A stretch of 64,000 bases of DNA from Mycobacterium interjectum (GTDB taxonomy: Bacteria > Actinomycetota > Actinomycetes > Mycobacteriales > Mycobacteriaceae), in the NCBI GenBank assembly GCA_002102225.1, contig LQPB01000018.1, positions 39,777 through 103,776 of the forward strand, read 5' to 3'. This document shows, piece after piece, positions 57,499-64,000 of the stretch. Under the pieces are notes generated by a model, which saw nothing but the letters and a program-made list of their open reading frames with translations, was not told the DNA's origin and did not search any database. A program made the translations under genes and the position numbers. The first letter of the stretch is position 1, and the number at the start of each line of letters is the position of its first letter.

Positions 57499-57989
57499 TG
57501 CGGTTGCGGCGGTGGCTGATCGCCGTCGTGGGCTGCTTGCTGCTGGTAAGCATCATCGGATTGGCCGCTGCCGCCGGCTGGTTTTATTGGGACCGGGTGG
57601 AGACCCGCGCTGAGCAGTCAGCGCGCGCCCTGTTGCCGCAACTGGCGGCAAAGGAGATTCCGGAGGTCTTTGCCTACGACTACCAGACCGTCGAACGTAG
57701 TCTCGCCGAAGCGTATCCGCTGCTGACGCCCGCGTATCGTCAGGAGTTCCAGAAGAGCGCCAACGCACAGATCATCCCGGAGGCCAAGAAGCGGGAAGTC
57801 GTTGTCCAGGCGAATGTCGTCGGCGTCGGAGTAATGACGGCGAAACGCGATTCCGCCTCGGTCATGGTTTACCTGAACCGCACCGTGACCGACAAGTCGC
57901 GCCAGCCGCTGTACGACGGCAGCCGGTTGCGGGTGGACTTCAAGAAGATTGGCGACAAGTGGTTGATCGCCTACATCACACCGATCTAG
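57498..57989 (+). CDS. mam4B: Mam4B, Mce-associated membrane protein
   Basis: This 163-residue protein corresponds to Rv3492c. One N-terminal membrane helix (LIAVVGCLLLVSIIGLAAAAGWF, residues ~7-29) precedes an NTF2-like domain with conserved RNRTVTD-type strands near the C terminus. It is the last gene of the mce4 operon, and converges with the secreted-protein gene 3 bases downstream. Confidence 0.92.
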   Translation: MRLRRWLIAVVGCLLLVSIIGLAAAAGWFYWDRVETRAEQSARALLPQLAAKEIPEVFAYDYQTVERSLAEAYPLLTPAYRQEFQKSANAQIIPEAKKREVVVQANVVGVGVMTAKRDSASVMVYLNRTVTDKSRQPLYDGSRLRVDFKKIGDKWLIAYITPI

Positions 57990-57992
57990 CCG

Positions 57993-58571
57993 TCAGAAGC
58001 ACATCGCAATGTCGTTGCATCGCAAGGGATAACGCTGGGCCGGGCTGGGCGGCGGGCCCGCGAGCGCCAGTGAGAACGGTTGCTTGCTCATCGACGGCTC
58101 CAAGCCGCATTCGGCGCCGTGCAGCGTGGTGTGCGTGCCCGCGAGCGTCTCATTATCGAAAGCGTAAGTCTCAGTCGATGCCGCCGTGCCGCCACCCGGG
58201 CACGAAACACCGTTGGGCATATTGACCTCGAACGTCCAGAGTCCGCTCACGAGTCTTGCCCTGCCGCTGTAGTTTTGGAGCTTATCCTGGCGACTGATCT
58301 GTTCGGACGTCGAGCTCACGACGTTCAAGATGCAGAAGTCCGCCATGATCGTGGGATTGTCGTAGTCCTTGTAGTAGCGGCTTCCGTTTACTTGATCGCA
58401 CAGCGCCGACACCAGCCAGGTCACCCCGGACACACCTGCCTGATTGAACGAGTAATTGCCGTCCGCCGGTGGCGCGACCGCATGCGCCGGGGTGCCGGAT
58501 TCCAGTGCTACACCAAGAGAGATGGCCGAAAAGATTCCGGCGCCGGCGGCCAATCCGCGACGAAGCTTCAC
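57993..58571 (-). CDS. Secreted protein with multiple Cys (Rv3491-like)
   Basis: This 192-residue protein corresponds in length to Rv3491. A signal peptide with Lys-Leu-Arg-Arg start and hydrophobic core ends near PAHA (residue ~31). The mature part contains six Cys (near residues 58, 80, 124, 155, 184 and 191), which suggests disulfides in an exported protein. GTG 58571 follows an AAGGAAGG ribosome site about 7 bases upstream. No domain or function is recognised. Its 3' end abuts mam4B. Confidence 0.85.
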   Translation of the reverse strand: MKLRRGLAAGAGIFSAISLGVALESGTPAHAVAPPADGNYSFNQAGVSGVTWLVSALCDQVNGSRYYKDYDNPTIMADFCILNVVSSTSEQISRQDKLQNYSGRARLVSGLWTFEVNMPNGVSCPGGGTAASTETYAFDNETLAGTHTTLHGAECGLEPSMSKQPFSLALAGPPPSPAQRYPLRCNDIAMCF

Positions 58572-58648
58572 GACAATCCTTCCTTTTCACTGCTGCATTG
58601 AGTATCACAGCGTTTTGCCCGAAACGCCATGGGTTTCCGGAGCTAACC

Positions 58649-58664
58649 GCCGCTAATCAGCGGC
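58649..58664. terminator. Short hairpin overlapping the otsA stop codon
   Basis: GCCGCT (58649-58654) and AGCGGC (58659-58664) form a 6-base stem with an AATC loop. It overlaps the otsA stop and could help end transcription; no U-tract. Confidence 0.4.
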
Positions 58665-60101
58665 GTGTGGATGGGACTCGGCAAGCGCGTCGAGGAATGA
58701 TCGCGCCCAGCGGTCGACGTCGTGGGCGAGCACCTGGCGGCGCATCGCTCGCATCCGGCGCCGGCCCTCCTCGTCCGTCTGGTTGAGCGCCGCTTCGATG
58801 GCGTCCTTGAGCCCTTCGAGGTCGTGCGGGTTGACCAGATAGGCCTGCCGCAATTCGGCGGCGGCACCGGTGAATTCGCTGAGCACCAGCGAGCCGCCTA
58901 GGTGGACGCGGCAGGCGACGTATTCCTTGGCAACCAGGTTCATCCCGTCGCGCAGCGGGGTGACCAGCATGACGTCGCTGGCCACGAAGAACGCGACTAG
59001 TTCGTCGCGGGGAACGGGGCGGTGCAGGTAGTGCACCACCGGGTGGCCGACCTCGCCGTATTCGCCGTTGATGTGGCCGACCTGGCGTTCGATGTCGTTG
59101 CGCAGGATCTGATAGCTCTCCACGCGTTCGCGGCTCGGAGTGGCGAGCTGGACCAGCACGGTGTCGTCCCGCTTGGCGCGGCCCTCGGCCAGCAGCTCCG
59201 CGAAGGCCCTCAGCCGAACGTCGATGCCCTTCGTGTAGTCCAGCCGGTCGACACCGAGCAGGATCTTGCGGGGGTTGCCCAATTCGGCGCGGATCTCCCG
59301 CGCGCGGCGCCTGACTTTTGGATCGCGGGCCGCGTGGTCGAGTGCGGTGGAGTCGATGGAGATGGGAAAGGCGCCGACCCGGACGGTGCGGTCCGAAAGC
59401 TCCACCTCGCCGAATCGGGAACGTACGCCCACCGATCCCCGGGAGGTGTTGACGCCGATCAGCTGCCGGGACAGGACCAGGAAGTTCTGCGCGCCGCCGG
59501 GCAGATGGAAGCCCACCAGATCGGCGCCGAGCAGCCCCTCGACGATCTCGGTGCGCCACGGCATCTGCCTGAACAGCTCCACCGGGGGGAACGGGATGTG
59601 CAGGAAGAATCCGATGGTCAGGTCGGGCCGCAGCTCGCGCAGCATCTTGGGCACCAGTTGCAGCTGATAGTCCTGGACCCACACGGTCGCGCCGCGGGCC
59701 GCGGCGTGCGACGTGGCCTCGGCGAAACGCCGGTTGACCGTGACGTAGCGGTCCCACCATTCGCGGTGGTAGATCGGTTTGACGATGACGTCGTGGTATA
59801 GCGGCCACAGCGCGGCGTTGGAGAATCCCTCGTAGTACTCGGCGACGTCGTCGCCGGTCAGCCGCACCGGGTGCAGGTGCAGGTCTTCCTGCACGATGGG
59901 CTCGTAGTCCAGCTCGTTGTCGTCGTCGGCGACACCGGGCCAGCCGACCCACGCTCCGCGCCGGCGGCGCAGCAGCGGCTCTAAGGCCGTGACCAATCCC
60001 CCGGGGCTGCGTTTCCAGGCCGTCGTGCCGTCGGGCAGCCGCTCGAGGTCGACCGGCAGCCGGTTGGCGACCACCACGAAGTCGGAATTGCCGAAGCGCA
60101 T
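58653..60101 (-). CDS. otsA: OtsA, trehalose-6-phosphate synthase
   Basis: This 482-residue GT20 glycosyltransferase corresponds to Rv3490. It joins UDP- or ADP-glucose and glucose 6-phosphate to make trehalose 6-phosphate. Motifs seen: [12 protein letters not shown] at the N terminus, [50 protein letters not shown] and [19 protein letters not shown] 60101 is chosen because it overlaps the TAA of a conserved 54-residue gene (TAATG) and the product begins [16 protein letters not shown]; the frame's extension to 60155 would cover that gene. This gene lies outside the sterol regulon. Confidence 0.93.
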   Translation of the reverse strand: MRFGNSDFVVVANRLPVDLERLPDGTTAWKRSPGGLVTALEPLLRRRRGAWVGWPGVADDDNELDYEPIVQEDLHLHPVRLTGDDVAEYYEGFSNAALWPLYHDVIVKPIYHREWWDRYVTVNRRFAEATSHAAARGATVWVQDYQLQLVPKMLRELRPDLTIGFFLHIPFPPVELFRQMPWRTEIVEGLLGADLVGFHLPGGAQNFLVLSRQLIGVNTSRGSVGVRSRFGEVELSDRTVRVGAFPISIDSTALDHAARDPKVRRRAREIRAELGNPRKILLGVDRLDYTKGIDVRLRAFAELLAEGRAKRDDTVLVQLATPSRERVESYQILRNDIERQVGHINGEYGEVGHPVVHYLHRPVPRDELVAFFVASDVMLVTPLRDGMNLVAKEYVACRVHLGGSLVLSEFTGAAAELRQAYLVNPHDLEGLKDAIEAALNQTDEEGRRRMRAMRRQVLAHDVDRWARSFLDALAESHPHAAD

Positions 60102-60265
60102 TAGGTGTCGTGCTTGGCAGGCCCGATACCCAGCATGGACAAGAAGATGCGGCACTCGTCGGCGTCGTTGGCGTACGCAGCGACGACTCGCCTGGCCTGG
60201 CTCGCGGTGCTTGCGGCCAGTGGCTCGACATCGCCGAGTTCGCCAGAATCAGATTTCGTAGGCAT
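60101..60265 (-). CDS. 54-residue protein translationally coupled to otsA (Rv3489-like)
   Basis: The frame from ATG 60265 to TAA 60101 encodes 54 residues, [20 protein letters not shown] then [20 protein letters not shown] and [14 protein letters not shown]. Length and position match Rv3489. It is mostly helical and carries one Cys. The stop overlaps the otsA ATG by one base, so ribosomes probably pass directly to otsA. A TAGAGT -10 element lies 6 bases before the ATG, so the mRNA is predicted to be leaderless. No function is known to me. Confidence 0.82.
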   Translation of the reverse strand: MPTKSDSGELGDVEPLAASTASQARRVVAAYANDADECRIFLSMLGIGPAKHDT

Positions 60266-60271
60266 GACATA

Positions 60272-60277
60272 ACTCTA
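60272..60277 (-). promoter_or_regulatory. -10 element for the predicted leaderless Rv3489-like/otsA mRNA
   Basis: On the minus strand TAGAGT fits TANNNT and is 6 bases from the ATG at 60265, with no ribosome site between. Confidence 0.55.
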
Positions 60278-60360
60278 GGCCAAGCGCGGCACCCGGCGAG
60301 AGCTCGCTTACATCCTGGCCGTAATGTGTAAACCCTCGGATCTGACAGAAGGTGGGCGGA

Positions 60361-61284
60361 ATGACACTCTCCGACCAAGCCGGCGCGCAAGCCGGTGCCA
60401 CGCCGGCCAATGACCTGGTGACCTACGAGACCCTCGACGACGGCCGCGTCGCCCGGATCTGGCTCAATCGGCCCGAGGCCCACAACGCGCAAAGCCGCGG
60501 CCTGCTGATCCAGCTCGACGAGGCGTTCCTGCGCGCCGAGGCCGACGACGCCGTGCGCGTGGTGATCCTGGCCGCACGCGGCAAGAATTTCTCGGCCGGC
60601 CACGACCTCGGGTCCGAGTTGGCGATCGCCGAGCGCAGCCAGCTGCCCAGCTTCCGCATCAACGGCGGCACCCGCGATCCGATCGCCGAGAAGATCTACC
60701 TGCAGGAGTGGCACTACTTTTTCCAGAACACCTGCCGCTGGCGCGATTTGCGCAAGATCACCATCGCCCAGGTGCAGGGCAACGCGATATCGGCGGGTCT
60801 GATGCTGATCTGGGCCTGCGACCTGATCGTGGCGGCCGACAACGCGAAGTTCAGCGACGTCGTCGCCGTGCGCCTGGGGATGCCGGGTGTCGAATATTAC
60901 GCCCACCCTTGGGAATTCGGTCCCCGCAAGGCCAAGGAGCTATTGTTGACCGGTGACGCGCTGGACGCCGACGAGGCCTACCGGCTGGGCATGGTGTCGA
61001 AGGTGTTCCCGGTCGACGAGCTGGCGGACAAGACGCTGGAATTCGCCCGGCGCATCGCCGAGCGGCCCACGATGGCGGCGCTGCTCGTCAAGGACTCGGT
61101 GAACGCGGCCTCCGACGCGATGGGGTTCACCGAGGCGCTACGGCACGCGTTCCACATTCACGAGCTGGGCCACGCGCACTGGGCCGCTCACAACGAGAAC
61201 CGCTACGCGGTCGGCCTGCCGCCCGACGTCGAGGACTGGCGCGACGCCAAGCCCACGCAGATCGCCCGCCGCGATACGCCGTAG
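60361..61284 (+). CDS. Enoyl-CoA hydratase/isomerase family protein
   Basis: This 307-residue crotonase has VVILAARGKNFSAGHDLGSE near residues 67-86 (first oxyanion element and CoA-binding loop) and VQGNAISAGLMLIWACDLI near 138-156 (second element). The catalytic Glu pair of classical hydratases is not obvious; Asp-Val residues occupy the region, so isomerase or hydrolase activity is possible. ATG 60361 is preferred over an in-frame GTG at 60352 because GAAGGTGG lies a few bases upstream. It diverges from the Rv3489-like/otsA operon. No KstR box is present. Confidence 0.85.
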   Translation: MTLSDQAGAQAGATPANDLVTYETLDDGRVARIWLNRPEAHNAQSRGLLIQLDEAFLRAEADDAVRVVILAARGKNFSAGHDLGSELAIAERSQLPSFRINGGTRDPIAEKIYLQEWHYFFQNTCRWRDLRKITIAQVQGNAISAGLMLIWACDLIVAADNAKFSDVVAVRLGMPGVEYYAHPWEFGPRKAKELLLTGDALDADEAYRLGMVSKVFPVDELADKTLEFARRIAERPTMAALLVKDSVNAASDAMGFTEALRHAFHIHELGHAHWAAHNENRYAVGLPPDVEDWRDAKPTQIARRDTP

Positions 61285-61309
61285 GAAACAGCTGCCCTGT
61301 CGCCGCGGG

Positions 61310-61855
61310 TCAGAGGTTCCACTGCGCGAGGTGATAGCCCGTCTTCTTGTCCAGCAGGACCACGGTGGAGACCGGGTCGCGGTAGGCGTCCCAATACACT
61401 TCGCCGCGTACGATCGCTCCGTTCGGCGCGTTGACGAGCACGTTGTCCAGCGCGTCGGGCGCATCGGAGGCCCGCGGCTTGTAGGCGTCGGCGAATGGGG
61501 TGACGCCGTCGAAGCTGAAGTCGGTCGCCATGATGTGCGGATTGGGCACCCGGATTGCGTGGATCGTCACGTCGGCGCGGTTAGGGGTGCTGCCGGGGAA
61601 GCTCTTGATCGGGACGCCGCTGCGCGTGTAGCCGAATCCGGGGGGCGGGTCGCAGGGGGTCACGCTGCTGACGGTCACGTCGGCGATGTAGGTGCCGGTG
61701 TCCACCCGCAGGGTGTCACCGATGTGGCCGATCGGCGCGTCGCCCGCCCACGCGCGCGGTGCGGATACCACGCCGACGCCCGCGCCGGCGACGATAAAAC
61801 CGGCCAGGGCGAGTGCGGCCAGCCTGGACGGGCCGTCCGTGAAGTGATCGCGCAT
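61310..61855 (-). CDS. Exported DUF1942/MPT63-like protein
   Basis: This 181-residue protein has a signal peptide (hydrophobic residues ~12-30, cleavage near AWA-GD at ~37) followed by a beta-sandwich pattern: IGDTLRVDTGTYIADVTVSS, then ADVTIHAIRVPNPHIMATDF and GAIVRGEVYWDAY. This matches the DUF1942 family that includes the secreted antigen MPT63. Start codon ATG at 61855. No function is assigned to the family beyond immunoglobulin-like fold and secretion. Confidence 0.8.
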   Translation of the reverse strand: MRDHFTDGPSRLAALALAGFIVAGAGVGVVSAPRAWAGDAPIGHIGDTLRVDTGTYIADVTVSSVTPCDPPPGFGYTRSGVPIKSFPGSTPNRADVTIHAIRVPNPHIMATDFSFDGVTPFADAYKPRASDAPDALDNVLVNAPNGAIVRGEVYWDAYRDPVSTVVLLDKKTGYHLAQWNL

Positions 61856-61889
61856 TGATCCTCGACTCCCTTCGGGGGGTTGCGGTGCC

Positions 61890-62264
61890 TCAGCCCACTT
61901 GCTGGAGCCGGTTGGTCATGCCCAGTTCGCGACCACGGTCCCAGAGGATCGGCTCACCGCTGTGATAGAACACGGTCTCGTCGTAGCCGTACACGGTGAT
62001 GTCGTGGGTGACCGAATCGGCGACGACCGTGTTATCCGATCCCATGACCGTCACCGCCCAGCAGTTGCCCTTGGCGGTGATGACGTTGGCCGTGCCGTTG
62101 ACGATCAGGGTGGCATCGTTGCAGTCGAGGGTCTGTTCCACGCCCTGCCCGGTGATGTGGGTGTCGCCGTTCTTCGCCTGTGCCTGTGGCGACTCGGCGG
62201 TGGTCGAGGCGGCAAGGGCGATGGCACAGGTAACCAACGGCCCCGTGATGGCTGTCCAGTTCAC
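61890..62264 (-). CDS. Exported DUF3060-like protein
   Basis: This 124-residue protein has an N-terminal signal-like hydrophobic stretch (residues ~7-22) and a repeated beta-strand pattern: DCNDATLIVNGTANVITAKG, then NCWAVTVMGSDNTVVADSVT. That strand repeat with paired Cys is the mark of DUF3060 proteins, small secreted or lipoprotein-like beta-solenoids in mycobacteria. No lipobox Cys is seen. It lies 34 bases upstream of the DUF1942 gene start on the same strand, so the two may share a transcript. Confidence 0.76.
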   Translation of the reverse strand: MNWTAITGPLVTCAIALAASTTAESPQAQAKNGDTHITGQGVEQTLDCNDATLIVNGTANVITAKGNCWAVTVMGSDNTVVADSVTHDITVYGYDETVFYHSGEPILWDRGRELGMTNRLQQVG

Positions 62265-62605
62265 TCCGGGCCCTTTCGAGACGGGTCAATTTTGCTCGAA
62301 TGAGCCTACGTGCATTCTCGCCTTCTGTGTATGCGGATGAAGCACGGTTATCGGCGAATTCTCAATATTCAAACAAACCAATGAGCAGCCATCGGGTGGC
62401 CCAGCGCGAAATATCCTCTGCAGCAGCAGATACCGTCGCCAATATTGCGCGCAGAGGCTGCTACGCAAACTATTTGCAGTTTGTAGCATCTGCGGATTAA
62501 GCGGGATGGGCGCATGAGGGGCAGGGCGGCTGCGGCCGAAGTTCCGCGGACAGGTCGATTGGCTCGGGCTGGCTTCGTAGTTGTGCTCGGCTGAATCCGG
62601 GGGGA
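62265..62605. other. 341-base intergenic stretch, locally AT-rich
   Basis: No convincing gene is seen. The part from about 62285 to 62500 is clearly richer in A and T than its surroundings. It includes a small inverted repeat CAAACT-ATTTGC-AGTTTG at 62466-62483. Short frames here have no homology that I can recognise. It may hold the promoter of the DUF3060-like gene. Confidence 0.6.
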
Positions 62606-63019
62606 TCAGACGCCGATGATAGTCAGGAGGTCATCGAGTCCTCGGAAGTCATCGGCGTTGCGCGTGTAGAGCGGAAGGTTGGCGGCCACTGCGGTGGCGG
62701 CGATCAACAGATCGACGGCTCGGGGGCCACGTGCCTTGCGCCCCGTCGTGACGATCGCGGCGTAGATGCGTCCGTAGGCCCTCGCCGAGTCGCCATCGAA
62801 CGGCAGAGGATCAAAGCTGGCCTCGGCACGTTGTAGGCGGTCTTGACGTCGTGCTCGCTCGTCAGCCTCGGCCGTCGCGTGAGGGCCGGCGGCAAGCTCA
62901 GCCATGGTGAGGGCGCTGATAGCGAGTTCGATGGGGAGCTGCTCGGCGTCGATGTGATCCAGATCGATCACGACCGAGGTGTCAATGAGCCCTTGTGGCG
63001 GACGAGGAGCCTCAGCCAC
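62606..63019 (-). CDS. vapC: VapC-type PIN-domain toxin
   Basis: This 137-residue PIN-domain ribonuclease has the acidic active site: Asp13 in GLIDTSVVIDLD, Glu41 in ALTMAELAAGPH, Asp103 in AVDLLIAATAVA and Asp121 or 122 in RNADDFRGL. Such toxins cleave tRNA or rRNA. It overlaps the upstream antitoxin gene by 8 bases (63012-63019), typical of VapBC. I do not assign it to a numbered M. tuberculosis pair. Confidence 0.92.
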   Translation of the reverse strand: MAEAPRPPQGLIDTSVVIDLDHIDAEQLPIELAISALTMAELAAGPHATAEADERARRQDRLQRAEASFDPLPFDGDSARAYGRIYAAIVTTGRKARGPRAVDLLIAATAVAANLPLYTRNADDFRGLDDLLTIIGV

Positions 63020-63266
63020 GAGGCGTGATCTCCTGGCTGGCGGCCCGATCTAGATCCGCTCGGAACCGGTCGAACCCCACCCGCGGAGCGCCCCTGAACG
63101 CGGCGACGGCCGCCTCGGCGCTGATGAATCGGTTCCGGCGCAGTGGGGAAAGCTCGCCGACCAAGATTCCATTCCTGGTCACGATGAACGACTCGCCTTG
63201 GTCAAGCTGGCGCATGATCTCGCCGCTGTTATTGCGCAACTCCCGCTGCGTGATCTGTTTGGCCAT
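63012..63266 (-). CDS. vapB: VapB/Phd-type antitoxin
   Basis: This 84-residue antitoxin begins MAKQITQRELRNNSGEIMRQ, the Phd/YefM-type DNA-binding N terminus, followed by FIVTRNGILVGELSPLRR and a C-terminal part that should wrap the toxin. It is first in the vapBC operon. A perfect 16-base palindrome lies 9 bases upstream and overlaps the -10 element TACACT, which is 6 bases from the ATG; autorepression of a leaderless mRNA is therefore predicted. Confidence 0.9.
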   Translation of the reverse strand: MAKQITQRELRNNSGEIMRQLDQGESFIVTRNGILVGELSPLRRNRFISAEAAVAAFRGAPRVGFDRFRADLDRAASQEITPRG

Positions 63267-63275
63267 ACCGGGAGT

Positions 63276-63291
63276 GTAGCACGCGTGCTAC
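63276..63291. promoter_or_regulatory. VapB operator palindrome overlapping the -10 element
   Basis: GTAGCACGCGTGCTAC is a perfect 16-base palindrome. On the minus strand its last TAC is the start of the -10 element TACACT (63273-63278), exactly 6 bases before the vapB ATG. Confidence 0.75.
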
Positions 63292-63330
63292 GCGGCCATG
63301 CGTGGTGGCGGCCATCTCAAACGGCAGGTA

Positions 63331-63360
63331 GGCATCGGCATCGGCATCGGCATCGGCATC
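63331..63360. repeat. Five perfect tandem copies of GGCATC
   Basis: Five uninterrupted GGCATC units, followed by one GGCAAC. They lie between vapB and the leaderless start of the next gene and are therefore probably non-coding. Confidence 0.85.
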
Positions 63361-63564
63361 GGCAACGGCGGGGCCGGCGTCGGTGGGCCGGCAGCCGGGG
63401 CCGAGGCGGACTCTACTGTCGTGGGGCCTGATCGCGCAGTCATGCATGACTTTCTTGCTGCGCAACCGCTTTCATCGTCGACGACGGAATCGATCATCGT
63501 CACGTTGATGATGCACACGATCGCCGAGGCCCAGTCGTTATCGTCGCAAACCTCGCTGACGAAG

Positions 63565-63570
63565 TACTCT
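63565..63570 (+). promoter_or_regulatory. -10 element for a predicted leaderless membrane-protein gene
   Basis: TACTCT fits TANNNT and lies exactly 6 bases before the in-frame GTG at 63577. No ribosome site lies before the upstream start options. Confidence 0.55.
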
Positions 63571-63576
63571 GTCCCG

Positions 63577-63924
63577 GTGATCATCCACCCCCTTGCCTCC
63601 GGCATGGCTGCGGCCACTGCCGGAGTGGCGTTCGCCGCCGCTGCCGACGAAGCGATCACTCGCGTGTGGCCGAGCCTGCGGACTCCAGTTGCGGCCTGTG
63701 GCCTGATCGGCGCCGCGGCCATATATCCCTTGTCGGGGCGACGGCCGGGCATCGATGGACGAGAAGCCGTGACGCTGGCCCTGGCCTGCATCGTCGTGGC
63801 GTTGGCGGCGAGCATGCCCGGCAGCCGGTCGCGCCGGCTGCTGGCCGCCGGTTGGGTAGCACATGCCCTCTATGACGCCGCATTCACCCACGACGCCGAC
63901 GCCACCAGGCTGCCGGAATGGTAG
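63577..63924 (+). CDS. Small integral membrane protein, unrecognised
   Basis: From GTG 63577 the product is 115 residues beginning MIIHPLASGMAAATAGVAF. Three or four hydrophobic segments are seen (residues ~4-20, ~33-47, ~60-78 and ~86-98), then AAGWVAHALYDAAFTHD and a short end RLPEW. The longer frame from 63298 includes the hexanucleotide repeat (a Gly-Ile run) and lacks a promoter, so it is rejected. The protein stops abruptly after the HALYD segment, where related small membrane proteins usually continue; C-terminal truncation is possible. Function unknown. Confidence 0.6.
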   Translation: MIIHPLASGMAAATAGVAFAAAADEAITRVWPSLRTPVAACGLIGAAAIYPLSGRRPGIDGREAVTLALACIVVALAASMPGSRSRRLLAAGWVAHALYDAAFTHDADATRLPEW

Positions 63925-64000
63925 GGTCTGCTGCACGGATAGGTGACAGTTTCGGTTACGCGGCCTGATGGGCCGGTGTGGCCATGATTGCTTCGAATTC
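63925..64000. other. Window end, no feature recognised
   Basis: The last 76 bases follow the membrane-protein stop. I see no start, terminator or repeat that can be supported. Confidence 0.5.

Noticed and set aside
58657..60906. A 749-residue minus-strand frame over otsA and into the hydratase gene
   Set aside because: It covers OtsA in another frame and crosses the divergent promoter.
63331..63360. A CRISPR-like array
   Set aside because: Hexanucleotide units without spacers; a simple tandem repeat.

Overview
The window is a high-GC actinobacterial chromosome segment from a mycobacterium. Gene content and order follow the cholesterol-catabolic (KstR/KstR2) locus of Mycobacterium tuberculosis, roughly Rv3552 back to Rv3489, read here in the opposite orientation. 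The PE_PGRS and three-PPE blocks that I remember interrupting that locus in M. tuberculosis are missing, and several other genes occupy those places. This fits a non-tuberculous slow grower, perhaps of the M. avium complex. The species call is inference; the genus and the locus are secure. Rv numbers and comparisons are from memory of the families, not from a search.

Layout. 1-4024: ring C/D degradation genes (ipdB partial, ipdA, echA20) diverging from two short-chain dehydrogenases over a perfect KstR2 operator. 4033-6048: ddn, then a small NTF2-like gene directly after the thiolase fadA5. 6245-12207: the igr operon (cyp125, fadE28, fadE29, chsH2, chsH1, ltp2), which shortens and removes the sterol side chain. 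12210-15097: an FHA-domain nucleotidyl cyclase and a cyclic-nucleotide-binding patatin phospholipase, an unexpected regulatory pair. 15276-20692: chsH3 and kstD diverging from hsaE-hsaG-hsaF. 20831-22430: one PPE gene and a small hemophore-like secreted protein. 22519-27203: an Rv3531c-like gene, an SDR, a sulfotransferase, a Cys-rich small protein and kshA. 27313-31572: a gamma-carbonic-anhydrase-like protein and the ltp4-ltp3-KSI-like operon headed by a DUF35-like protein. 31628-36439: an F420-type oxidoreductase, an acetoacetate-decarboxylase-like protein, cyp142, a DUF559-like protein and echA19. 36504-41327: fadD19, a fructosamine-kinase-like gene, an amidohydrolase-like gene and ilvX. 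41387-47265: fadE26-fadE27-fadD17 plus a beta-lactamase-like gene, diverging from fdxD-hsd4A. 47497-57989: the complete ten-gene mce4 sterol-import operon. 57993-64000: a secreted protein, otsA with a coupled 54-residue gene, an enoyl-CoA hydratase, two small exported proteins, a VapBC toxin-antitoxin pair and a small membrane protein.

How it works together. Mce4 imports cholesterol. FadD19/FadD17, CYP125/CYP142 with FdxD, ChsE4-ChsE5, EchA19/ChsH3, Hsd4A and FadA5 shorten the side chain. ChsE1-ChsE2, ChsH1-ChsH2 and Ltp2 remove the last three carbons. KstD and KshA open ring B. HsaE/F/G finish the ring A fragment, and IpdAB/EchA20 process rings C and D. Eight exact KstR boxes (TnnAACnnGTTnnA) and one exact KstR2 box (AnCAAGnnCTTGnT) sit in the divergent promoters. 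At many of them the last TA of the KstR box is also the start of a TANNNT -10 element, and several genes begin 6-7 bases after that element, which predicts leaderless mRNAs under direct operator occlusion.
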